From contig NZ_KB911459.1 in NCBI RefSeq assembly GCF_000383475.1, positions 696,467 through 760,466 of the forward strand: a DNA stretch of 64,000 nt, read 5' to 3'. The DNA comes from Microbacterium sp. 11MF. Its GTDB lineage: Bacteria > Actinomycetota > Actinomycetes > Actinomycetales > Microbacteriaceae. Below the pieces are notes generated by a model. It worked only from the letters and a program-made list of their open reading frames with translations, did not search any database and had not been told where the DNA came from. The position numbers were made by a program, and so were the translations under genes. This document shows, piece by piece, positions 24,965 to 32,424 of the stretch. The first letter of the stretch is position 1; each line of letters begins with the position of its first letter.

Positions 24965-26194
24965 TCAGGCGGTTCCCGTCCAGCGGCGGAGCGCGTTCTT
25001 CGCGGCGTCGTCGGGGTCGCTCTCCTCGGCGGGGGTCTCCGCCTGTGCACCCGCCCAGTCGCCGAACTCGAGGGCCTCGGTCTCCTGGTCGACGACGGAT
25101 GCTGCCGGCGCCGCATCGTCGTCCTCGTACCCGTCGAGCATGCCGGGGTCGTAGGCATCGGTCTGCATGGAGGTGTCGATGGCCCCCGTGGTGCTGGCCG
25201 GCACGCGCCCCAGTGCGGCCAGGGCGTCGTCGATGCTGACGGTCCCCGATCCGATCGGCGCCTCGTCGCGGACGCTCTCGTCGAGGGACTCGAGGAGGGC
25301 CACGGCATCCGTCATGACCGACTCCGACGCCGTGTCGTGACCGTGCACGAGCCACTTGGCGAACTCGAGCTCGGCGTGCAGCCGGGCGCGCTCGGCGAGC
25401 ATCGCGTCGGGGGCGCGCCCGCTCGCCGCGGCGTAGGCCACGACGACGTCCGCGGCGGCGTCGGGTGCGCTGGCGACCCAGCGCAGATCCTCCGCGGGGT
25501 CGCCGACGCTCAGCCCGCCCCAGTGGAGTAGCCCGGCGACGGTGGGAACCCCCTCGACGTCGGTCAGGGTGAAGGATGCCGGATCGACGCCGCCGAGGAT
25601 GACGGTGGGTTCGAGGTTCCACAGCGCATCCAGCGCGACAGCCCGGCTCCACCGTCGCAGGAGGCCGAAGGGCAGTCGTCCGGTCGACTCGGCGCGGTCC
25701 AGGAGACGCTCGGTGTCCGCCCGCACCTGCGCGGCCGTGCGGGCGGCCAGGCCCGTGCCGTGGACGATGGAGGTGGGGAGCTCGTGGATGCCGGCGATGG
25801 CGGCCGCGATGGCGGTTGCGACGCCGCGCCCCGGCGGGACGTGGGCGGCGTCCACCCGATAACCGGCGAGGTAGGTCTGCACGCGCGCCGTGCGGCCGCC
25901 GACGCGGGAGGTCCCGAGGGTCTCGGGGGCTCGGAAGGGCAGCATGGCCCGGACTCCGGGCGTGAGGGCGCCGAGCGCCGTCGTCTCGCGGACGGCGTCC
26001 GCCTCGGCCTCGTCGCTCTCGGGAACGCGGACGACGAGCCGGGTGCCGTCGTCGAGGTGGAGGAGCGCGCTGTCGTACCGGTGGCCGACGTCTTCGCTGA
26101 GTGCAGCCGCACCCGTGATGCTCGTGCGCACACCCGACGCCTGCGAGAGAGCCGCCGTGGCGGCCGCGGCTAGAGTGAGAGGAGAGCGTGCCAT
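24965..26194 (-). CDS. Aminoglycoside phosphotransferase-fold protein, probable pseudokinase
   Basis: 409 residues. The fold of APH/macrolide phosphotransferases is recognisable in LLHLDDGTRLVVRVPES, VQTYLAGYRVDAAHV and HWGGLSVGDPAEDLRWV. However, the catalytic loop HGDxxPxN is replaced by GGVDPASF (201-208), and the metal-binding aspartate of the IDWG motif is histidine (LLHWGG, 222-227). Phosphotransfer therefore looks unlikely. About 120 acidic residues follow the fold (DGYEDDDAAPAASVV). TACCCT precedes ATG 26194 by 7 bases (leaderless). It sits between adnB and nudC and is divergent from nudC. An antibiotic-resistance role is not supported. Confidence 0.75.
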   Translation of the reverse strand: MARSPLTLAAAATAALSQASGVRTSITGAAALSEDVGHRYDSALLHLDDGTRLVVRVPESDEAEADAVRETTALGALTPGVRAMLPFRAPETLGTSRVGGRTARVQTYLAGYRVDAAHVPPGRGVATAIAAAIAGIHELPTSIVHGTGLAARTAAQVRADTERLLDRAESTGRLPFGLLRRWSRAVALDALWNLEPTVILGGVDPASFTLTDVEGVPTVAGLLHWGGLSVGDPAEDLRWVASAPDAAADVVVAYAAASGRAPDAMLAERARLHAELEFAKWLVHGHDTASESVMTDAVALLESLDESVRDEAPIGSGTVSIDDALAALGRVPASTTGAIDTSMQTDAYDPGMLDGYEDDDAAPAASVVDQETEALEFGDWAGAQAETPAEESDPDDAAKNALRRWTGTA

Positions 26195-26259
26195 GCCCCC
26201 CAGGGTAGGCGGGGCACGGCCCCGCGCCCCCCACGCCACGCCCGCAAGAGAGGTCCTCG

Positions 26260-27162
26260 ATGACGACGAAGGACGTCCCGCCGCCCCTGGCGCGAGCGGT
26301 CATCGACCGTGCAGCCGAAGAGCGGCTCGACGAAGGTCTGCTCACCCGCATCCGAGCGGATCGCGACACGCGCGTGCTGCTGCTTCACGGCGACCGCGCG
26401 CCGCTCGACGAGAACTCGGCGCTGCGCTGGCTCACCCCCGAGGCCGTTCCCGGTGACGCCGTCTGGGCGTTCCTCGGCCGCGATTCCCAGCACCGCGCGG
26501 TCGCCGTGGCGGCCGTGTCGCCGAAAGCCGACGAGCCGACGGTGGATGCCGCGGGGTGGGGGAGTCTGCGCGTCGTCGGAGGCGATCTCGACGCCGACGA
26601 GGCGGGCCGCTTCGTGCAGGGGCTGAGCCTCGGTCGCTGGCTGCTCGACGCCCCGTTCTGCCCGGCTTGTGGCGGGGCGACCGAGATCCGGCAGGCGGGC
26701 TGGTCCCGCCGGTGCGTCGTCTGCGGTCGCCAGCACTTCCCCCGGACCGACCCCGCCGTGATCGTCGCCGTCGCGAGCTCGGACGGGGAGCGTCTGCTGC
26801 TCGGGCGGAACGCCGCGTGGGGCGACATCCCGACCTATTCGACGTTCGCGGGGTTCGTCGAGGCCGGCGAGTCGCTCGAGACCACCGTCGAGCGCGAGGT
26901 CGCCGAGGAGGCGGGCGTCCGCCTCGACCGCATCGTCTACCGCGGATCGCAGGCGTGGCCGTACCCGCGCTCGCTCATGCTCGGCTTCACCGCCTTCGCC
27001 GTCGCCGACGATGAAGCCCGTCCCGACGGCGAGGAGATCCTCGACGTGCGGTGGTTCACCCGGGCGGAGATCCGCGAGGCTCTGGCGGGTGGCGGCGACA
27101 TCCGTCTTCCCGGGCCGGCCTCCATCGCCCGGAGCCTCATCGTCCGATGGGTCGGGGAGTGA
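26260..27162 (+). CDS. nudC: NAD+ pyrophosphatase / NAD-cap decapping Nudix hydrolase
   Basis: 300 residues. A four-cysteine zinc ribbon (C134, C137, C152, C155 in CPACG and CVVCG) precedes a complete Nudix box, GFVEAGES to REVAEEAG (198-220), and the NudC signature SQAWPYPRS (230-238). It hydrolyses NAD(H) and removes NAD caps from RNA 5' ends. A purine-rich GAGAGG lies about 8 bases upstream of ATG 26260. The stop overlaps the uvrD2 start by 4 bases. Confidence 0.93.
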   Translation: MTTKDVPPPLARAVIDRAAEERLDEGLLTRIRADRDTRVLLLHGDRAPLDENSALRWLTPEAVPGDAVWAFLGRDSQHRAVAVAAVSPKADEPTVDAAGWGSLRVVGGDLDADEAGRFVQGLSLGRWLLDAPFCPACGGATEIRQAGWSRRCVVCGRQHFPRTDPAVIVAVASSDGERLLLGRNAAWGDIPTYSTFAGFVEAGESLETTVEREVAEEAGVRLDRIVYRGSQAWPYPRSLMLGFTAFAVADDEARPDGEEILDVRWFTRAEIREALAGGGDIRLPGPASIARSLIVRWVGE

Positions 27163-28871
27163 GCGCGGACCCGCTCGCCGACCTCGACGACCGCCAGCGC
27201 GAGGCGGCGAGCACCCTCCGCGGTCAGGTGTGCGTCCTCGCCGGCGCCGGCACGGGGAAGACGCGCGTCATCACCCACCGGATCGCGCACGGCGTCGACA
27301 CCGGCGCCTATTCGCCGCAGCGCGTCATGGCGGTCACCTTCACAACGAAGGCGGCCGGCGAACTGCGGGGCCGGCTCCGAGCACTCGGCGTCGAGGGCGT
27401 CGCGGCCCGCACCTTCCACGCCGCGGCCCTCGCCCAGCTGAACTTCTTCTGGCCTCAGGTCGCACGCGACACCGCGCCGGCGATCGTCGACAGCAAGGTG
27501 AAGCTCCTCTCGCACGCGGCGGACGGGATCGGTCTACGACTGGATGCCTCGACGCTGCGCGATGTGGCCTCCCAGATCGAGTGGCGGAAGGTCACGATGC
27601 GCTCGATCGAGGACTACGCCGACGTTCGGCCCGGCGGCATCCCCGGGCTGTCGATCGACCCCCTCGTGGGCCTCCAGCGCGCCTACGAGAAGCTGAAGGA
27701 CGAGCGTCGCCAGCTCGATTTCGAGGACGTCCTGCTCGCCTGCGCCGGGATGATCGAATCCGAGCCGCGCGTCGCCGCTGCCGTTCACGAGCAGTACCGC
27801 CACTTCACCGTCGACGAGTACCAGGACGTCTCGCCCGTGCAGCACCGCCTGCTGCAGCTGTGGCTGGGCGATCGCAAGGATCTGTGCGTCGTCGGCGACG
27901 CGAGCCAGACCATCTACTCGTTCGCCGGCGCCGACCCCCGCTACCTGCTCGAGTTCGCCGAGCGCGACGACGACGTCACCGTCGTCCGCCTCGAACGCAA
28001 CTACCGATCGGATGCCGCGGTCCTCGCCGTCGCGAACGAGCTCATGCGCGGGCGACCCGGCGCCCTGCAGCTCGTGACACCGGCGCCCGCCGGCCCCTCG
28101 CCCGAGGTGACGTCCTACGAGGACGACGCGGCCGAGGCGAACGGCATCGCGGACCGGATCGCCGCGCAGCTCCGGGAAGGTGTCGACCCGCACGACGTCG
28201 CCGTGCTCTACCGGCTGAACGCGCAGTCGGCCCCGCTCCTGGCCGCCCTCTCGAGCCGCGGCATCCCGGCGACGGTCCTCGGAGGTAAGCGGTTCTGGGA
28301 CCTCCCCGAGGTGCGCCAGGCGCTCATGGCCCTCCGCGGTGCCTCCGTCGCGCCGCTGTCGGGTTCGTTCATCGCCACGGTGCGCGACGTCCTGCGATCG
28401 CTCGGACTGACCGACGAGGCACCCCCCGCCGGCGGCGCGCTGCGCGAGGCCTGGGAAGCGCGGGCCGCGGTGCTCCGCCTCGCCGAGGAAGCGCCCGACG
28501 GGACCACGCTGCGAGGCTTCACCGACGAGCTCACCGCCCGCGCCAAGGCGCAGCACGAACCCGCGATGCGCACCGTCACCCTCGCGACCCTTCACGCCGC
28601 GAAGGGCCTCGAATGGCCCCACGTCCACCTCATGGGTCTCAGCGAAGGGCTCCTCCCGATCTCGTACGCGACGACGTTCGAGCAGATCGACGAGGAGCGG
28701 CGTCTCGCCTACGTGGGCGTCACGCGGGCCGCGCGAACGCTGTCGCTGTCGTGGGCGCAGCGGTCGGGGAACCGGGAGCGTCAGCGCTCCAGATTCCTTC
28801 AGGAGATCGGCAGAGGCACCCTGCGTGAGGGCGGTGTTCGCGGCTCTCGCGCACCCCGTCCGCGGCGCTGA
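27159..28871 (+). CDS. uvrD2: UvrD2-like SF1A DNA helicase, short form
   Basis: 570 residues. Motor motifs: VLAGAGTGKTRVI (29-35 P-loop), VTFTTKAAGEL, HFTVDEYQDVSPVQ, GDASQTIYSFAGAD, TLHAAKGLEWPHVH and YVGVTRAARTL. The protein ends about 45 residues after motif VI. Mycobacterial UvrD2 continues with an HRDC domain and a tetracysteine domain, which are missing here. GTG 27159 gives a GTGA overlap with nudC; ATG 27147 is an alternative. The last 152 bases are antisense to the convergent ThiF-like gene. Unwinding of 3'-tailed duplexes is the known family activity. Confidence 0.88.
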   Translation: MSADPLADLDDRQREAASTLRGQVCVLAGAGTGKTRVITHRIAHGVDTGAYSPQRVMAVTFTTKAAGELRGRLRALGVEGVAARTFHAAALAQLNFFWPQVARDTAPAIVDSKVKLLSHAADGIGLRLDASTLRDVASQIEWRKVTMRSIEDYADVRPGGIPGLSIDPLVGLQRAYEKLKDERRQLDFEDVLLACAGMIESEPRVAAAVHEQYRHFTVDEYQDVSPVQHRLLQLWLGDRKDLCVVGDASQTIYSFAGADPRYLLEFAERDDDVTVVRLERNYRSDAAVLAVANELMRGRPGALQLVTPAPAGPSPEVTSYEDDAAEANGIADRIAAQLREGVDPHDVAVLYRLNAQSAPLLAALSSRGIPATVLGGKRFWDLPEVRQALMALRGASVAPLSGSFIATVRDVLRSLGLTDEAPPAGGALREAWEARAAVLRLAEEAPDGTTLRGFTDELTARAKAQHEPAMRTVTLATLHAAKGLEWPHVHLMGLSEGLLPISYATTFEQIDEERRLAYVGVTRAARTLSLSWAQRSGNRERQRSRFLQEIGRGTLREGGVRGSRAPRPRR

Positions 28872-29562
28872 GGACGACGGAGCGTCCGACCGCGCCGCTG
28901 CGCAGCATTCGGGCCGCGAGGGTCGCCGCCTCGACCAGCAGGAGCGGGTCGGTGGGGACCGACGGTCGCGCGAGCAGCTGCGCCGCCACGAGCGGCCAAT
29001 CGGGGTCGCGATCGCGCCGATACGCGTGGACGCAGGCGATGCAGGCGGTCTCCCCGGGGACGACGAACGGACCCACGACGACACGGTCGCCCGACAGCTC
29101 GATCGGAAGATGGGGGATGTCGTTCGCGGTGAGCCGCGCGGCGCGATGCGGATCGACCAGGCGCGACGCGACGACGACGATCGGTTCGGGCGCCGTCGGC
29201 AGAGGCCATCGGGCGGTGTCGACGACGTCCAGTCCCGCGGCCTGCATCCCGCCGACGAGCGTGGTCTCGTCCTCGTGGCGCAGATCGGCCGGCAGCTCGA
29301 CCCGGACGGCCGGTGCGGGCGCCGCCTCGGGAGCGAGGGCCTTCTCTATGCGACGCAGGAACGCATCCGCTTCGTCGTCGGTCGCACCGAGCTCCCGCGC
29401 CAGCGGCGCGAGCCGTGCATCCGGGATGCCGCTCACGAGGGCATCGAGCAGACGCTCCTGCCACGGCGTCAGACCGGTGAGCGGTCGCTCGTCGTCCATC
29501 CCGAGCTGGACGCTGGTCGGGGTCCGCCACAGCGGGGGATGAGAGGGGGCGAGACGCAGCAT
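28720..29562 (-). CDS. Cyclodehydratase/ThiF-like protein, no TOMM genes nearby
   Basis: 280 residues. It resembles the leader-binding, ThiF-like cyclodehydratase component family: an N-terminal helical domain (GLTPWQERLLDALVSGI; ELGATDDEADAFLRRIEKAL), a Rossmann-like middle (EPIVVVASRLVDPHRAARLT) and four cysteines suited to zinc, CIAC at 174-177 and C249/C251 in GCLC within REHRPHAGCLC. No YcaO, dehydrogenase or precursor peptide is in the window, so a peptide-modification role is doubtful. CAGAAT sits 6 bases before the ATG. The conserved part ends near 28807, almost exactly where the conserved part of UvrD2 ends on the other strand. Confidence 0.65.
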   Translation of the reverse strand: MLRLAPSHPPLWRTPTSVQLGMDDERPLTGLTPWQERLLDALVSGIPDARLAPLARELGATDDEADAFLRRIEKALAPEAAPAPAVRVELPADLRHEDETTLVGGMQAAGLDVVDTARWPLPTAPEPIVVVASRLVDPHRAARLTANDIPHLPIELSGDRVVVGPFVVPGETACIACVHAYRRDRDPDWPLVAAQLLARPSVPTDPLLLVEAATLAARMLRSGAVGRSVVLSAADGVRESREHRPHAGCLCRSPEGIWSADAPGSPTAAPTTATAFARPA

Positions 29563-29659
29563 GCCGCGATTCTGACGTCGCGTCCCCGCGTCCGCCGGGG
29601 CCGTCCACAGGCGAACGCTGAGGACAGGCCTCAGAGCCGCTGTGGAGGAGGCTCGGGGA

Positions 29660-31093
29660 TCAGACGGGCCGCGGCCCCGTCGGGCCGTCCTCGCCGGGCG
29701 CATCCGGCTCGTCTGGCTCGTCGTCGGCAGGAGCCGCATCCGTCGGATGCTCCGCGGCTGCCTCCTCGTCCAAGAGGGCCGCGAGGGCGTCGTCGAACGC
29801 ATCGCGTTCGGGCTCCTCGCCGCGCTCGCTCGCCTGCAGCCGTGCCACCAGCGCGGCCGGATCGTCAATGTCCTCAGCCGTCGGGATCAGGTCGGGGTAA
29901 TCCCAGAGGCGGTCGCGGACCGTCGGACCGACGGCATCCGTCACCGCGCGCCACATGGCGGCGGCTTCGCGCAGTCGACGGGGACGCAGTTCGAGGCCGA
30001 CGAGGGAGGCCATCGCCTGTTCGCCGGGCCCGCCGACGGCGCGGCGGCGGCGGACGGCCTCGGCGATGCGGTCGGCGGAGGGCACGCGCGCGGTCGCGTC
30101 GGCGGTGACGACGTCGACCCAGCCCTCGATGGTCGCGAGGAGGTTCTCGAGCCTCGTCAGGGCGGCGACCTGCGCCTCGGAGCGCTGGGGGAGGAGGGCG
30201 CCGCTCTCGATGGCCGCCTTCAGCTCTTCGGGGGCGGACGGATCAAACCGCGAGGCGAGGTCCTCGAGGGCGTCCGTGTCGACGTGGACGCCGCGCGCGA
30301 AGTCGGTCACCTGTGAGATGACATGCAGGCGCAGCCACTTCGCGTGACGGAACAGTCGCGCGTGGGCGAGTTCGCGGGTGGCCAGCACGAGCGCGAGCTG
30401 GTCCTCCTCGATCTCGAGGTCGCGGCCGAAGTCCGCGAAGTTCTGCGGCAGGATCGCCGCGTCCCCCGTGGGCATGAGAGGGATGCCGACGTCGCCACCG
30501 CTCACGACCTCGAGCGACAGGCGTCCGATCACCGCACCCAGCTGCGACGCGAACAGAGCGCCGCCCACGCGGCGCATGAGGCGTCCCGCGCCCTGGATGG
30601 CCGAACGCATCTCCTCGGGCGTCTGCGACTCGAGCGCTGCCATGAGCGCGTCGCTGATCGACGTCGCCACCGGCTCGGCGAGCTCCTGCCACACCGGGAG
30701 GGTCGCCTCCACCCACTGGCCGCGGGTGATCGGCTGCGGAGCCTGCGCGAGCTCGGCGATCGCCGTCACCTCGCTGAGCCACAGCGCGGCGAGGGCGAAG
30801 GCCTGATCGAACTCGGTCCGCGACCCTGCCGTGATCCCCAGCCCGTCCTGATTCGCGATGTGCAGGGCCTGGGTCTTCGCGGCGGACCAGTCGAGGCCGT
30901 CGTCGTCCCCGTCACCGGCCATCGCCGCCTGGAACTGGCGCATGATGTTCTGCATCATCGCGGGGTCGATGCCCATGCCCGACAGCTGGCGGAGCTGCTC
31001 GGGGTCGATTCCGCCCTGACCGCTGAGCATGCGTCGGAGCATCTCGGCGAGGTCGTCGTCGCCGGGCAGATCGTCGTCCGAGGGATCGGTCAT
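29660..31093 (-). CDS. DUF2342 zincin-like protein
   Basis: 477 residues, annotated in the family as zinc-dependent metalloprotease or F420-associated (Rv3195 position). Helical core with LALVLATRELAHARLFRHAK, where zincins would show HExxH but the sequence has RELAH. The first histidine is absent, so peptidase activity is uncertain. N- and C-terminal ends are acidic (SDDDLPGDDDLAEM; DDEPDEPDAPGEDG). A GGCG-type weak ribosome site is present. It is divergent from the PDZ-Lon protease gene across 126 bases. Confidence 0.8.
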   Translation of the reverse strand: MTDPSDDDLPGDDDLAEMLRRMLSGQGGIDPEQLRQLSGMGIDPAMMQNIMRQFQAAMAGDGDDDGLDWSAAKTQALHIANQDGLGITAGSRTEFDQAFALAALWLSEVTAIAELAQAPQPITRGQWVEATLPVWQELAEPVATSISDALMAALESQTPEEMRSAIQGAGRLMRRVGGALFASQLGAVIGRLSLEVVSGGDVGIPLMPTGDAAILPQNFADFGRDLEIEEDQLALVLATRELAHARLFRHAKWLRLHVISQVTDFARGVHVDTDALEDLASRFDPSAPEELKAAIESGALLPQRSEAQVAALTRLENLLATIEGWVDVVTADATARVPSADRIAEAVRRRRAVGGPGEQAMASLVGLELRPRRLREAAAMWRAVTDAVGPTVRDRLWDYPDLIPTAEDIDDPAALVARLQASERGEEPERDAFDDALAALLDEEAAAEHPTDAAPADDEPDEPDAPGEDGPTGPRPV

Positions 31094-31116
31094 GTCAGGC
31101 GCCTTTCAGCAGGGGT

Positions 31117-31178
31117 GAGACGTCTCGTTCTACGCTAGTGGCAGGTTTTCTCCGCCCGGTCCGAGCGGGAGACGTCCC
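31117..31178. promoter_or_regulatory. Paired GAGACGTC dyads between DUF2342 and ylbL
   Basis: A perfect palindrome GAGACGTCTC (31117-31126) and a second copy of its core within CGGGAGACGTCCCG (starting about 31166; core GAGACGTC 31169-31176) lie 52 bases apart in the divergent intergenic region, about five helical turns. Candidate binding sites for a dimeric regulator of both genes. Confidence 0.3.
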
Positions 31179-31219
31179 GTGTACGCCGGCCGCGAACGAG
31201 CGCCGGAGGAAGGACCCGC

Positions 31220-32344
31220 GTGTCGCTCTTCGACAACGCCGCCGAGCCGGCTGCCGCCCCGCCGTCCCGCCGTTCCCGTCGCTTCTCCGCGGGGGTCTGG
31301 GCTCTCGTCGTGGCGCTCGTCGCCCTGCTCATCCTGAGCTTCCTCCCCACCGGTTTCGTGATCCAGCGGCAGGGACCGGTCGTCAACACCCTGGGGTCGG
31401 CCGAGAACGCGTCCGGCGACGACGTCCCCCTCATCTCTGTGAGCGGTGCGAAGACGTACCCCACCGCGGGCGCCCTCGACCTCACCACCGTGCAGGTCGT
31501 CGGCAACCGCGAGACCACGCCGTCCTGGTTCGAGCTCGCGAAGGCGTGGCTCGATCCCGGCGAAGCCGTCCTCCCCATCGACGACGTGTTCCCGGCGGGG
31601 ACGACGACCGAGCAGCGCAACGAGGAGAACGCCGCGCTGATGGTCGACTCCCAGAAGGAGGCCACGGCCGCCGCGCTCACCGAACTGGGGTACGAGGTCG
31701 GGGCCCACGTCGGCGTCGGCGCACTGAGCGACGACTCCGCCGCGAAGGGCATCCTCGAGGTCGGCGACGAGATCGTCTCGGCGAGCGGCACGCCGATCGA
31801 GGACACCGCGCAGCTGCGATCCCTGATCAACGAGCGGAGAGGTCAGCCCGTCGAACTGGTCATCCGCCGGAACGGTGCCGAGCGGACGGTCACCGTGACG
31901 CCCTCGCGCACCACCACGAAGGACGGCACGGTCTGGATCATCGGGATCACGACCTCGCGGGACTTCGATTTCCCCATCGACGTGAAGATCCAGCTCGACC
32001 GGATCGGCGGGCCCAGCGCCGGCCAGATGTTCGCCCTCGGGATCATCGACACCCTGACTCCCGGCGAGCTCAACGGAGGCAAGCAGGTCGCCGGAACGGG
32101 CACGATCGACGCCACCGGCACGATCGGGCCGATCGGCGGCATCCGTCAGAAGCTCTACGGCGCGAAGGATGCCGGGGCCACCTACTTCCTCGCCCCGGAG
32201 AAGAACTGCAACGAGGTCGTCGGCCACATCCCGGACGGCCTGCGCGTCGTCCCCGTCTCGACCCTCGACGACTCGCTCACAGCCCTCGACGCGATCCGCA
32301 CCGGCACGGGCGTGGACAAGCTCCCCGTGTGCGCCGCCGGTTGA
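31220..32344 (+). CDS. YlbL-type membrane-anchored PDZ-Lon protease
   Basis: 374 residues. One N-terminal transmembrane helix (about 24-44), a PDZ domain (about 160-225, KGILEVGDEIVSASGTPIED) and a Lon-type proteolytic domain with catalytic S266 in IGGPSAGQM and K311 in GIRQKLYGAKDAG. The active site should face outside the membrane. Homologs include Rv3194c and B. subtilis YlbL. GTG 31220 follows a good AGGAAGG Shine-Dalgarno 5-6 bases upstream. Its downstream neighbour UPF0182 is a fixed partner in actinobacterial genomes. Confidence 0.92.
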   Translation: MSLFDNAAEPAAAPPSRRSRRFSAGVWALVVALVALLILSFLPTGFVIQRQGPVVNTLGSAENASGDDVPLISVSGAKTYPTAGALDLTTVQVVGNRETTPSWFELAKAWLDPGEAVLPIDDVFPAGTTTEQRNEENAALMVDSQKEATAAALTELGYEVGAHVGVGALSDDSAAKGILEVGDEIVSASGTPIEDTAQLRSLINERRGQPVELVIRRNGAERTVTVTPSRTTTKDGTVWIIGITTSRDFDFPIDVKIQLDRIGGPSAGQMFALGIIDTLTPGELNGGKQVAGTGTIDATGTIGPIGGIRQKLYGAKDAGATYFLAPEKNCNEVVGHIPDGLRVVPVSTLDDSLTALDAIRTGTGVDKLPVCAAG

Positions 32345-32424
32345 GTCCGCAGCGCCCCTGCGATTCCGCCCAGAGCGCATCCCGCCGCCGCCGTCCGCGA
32401 GTCGGCCCCGCCTAGGATGAGAGT

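Noticed and set aside
24965..26194. Antibiotic-resistance phosphotransferase
   Set aside because: Catalytic aspartates are missing and the position in a conserved housekeeping locus argues against resistance.
18597..29562. Phage-defence island (helicase-nucleases, ThiF-like protein)
   Set aside because: Gene order matches a conserved actinobacterial core region, composition is uniform and there are no mobile-element or tRNA-integration signs.
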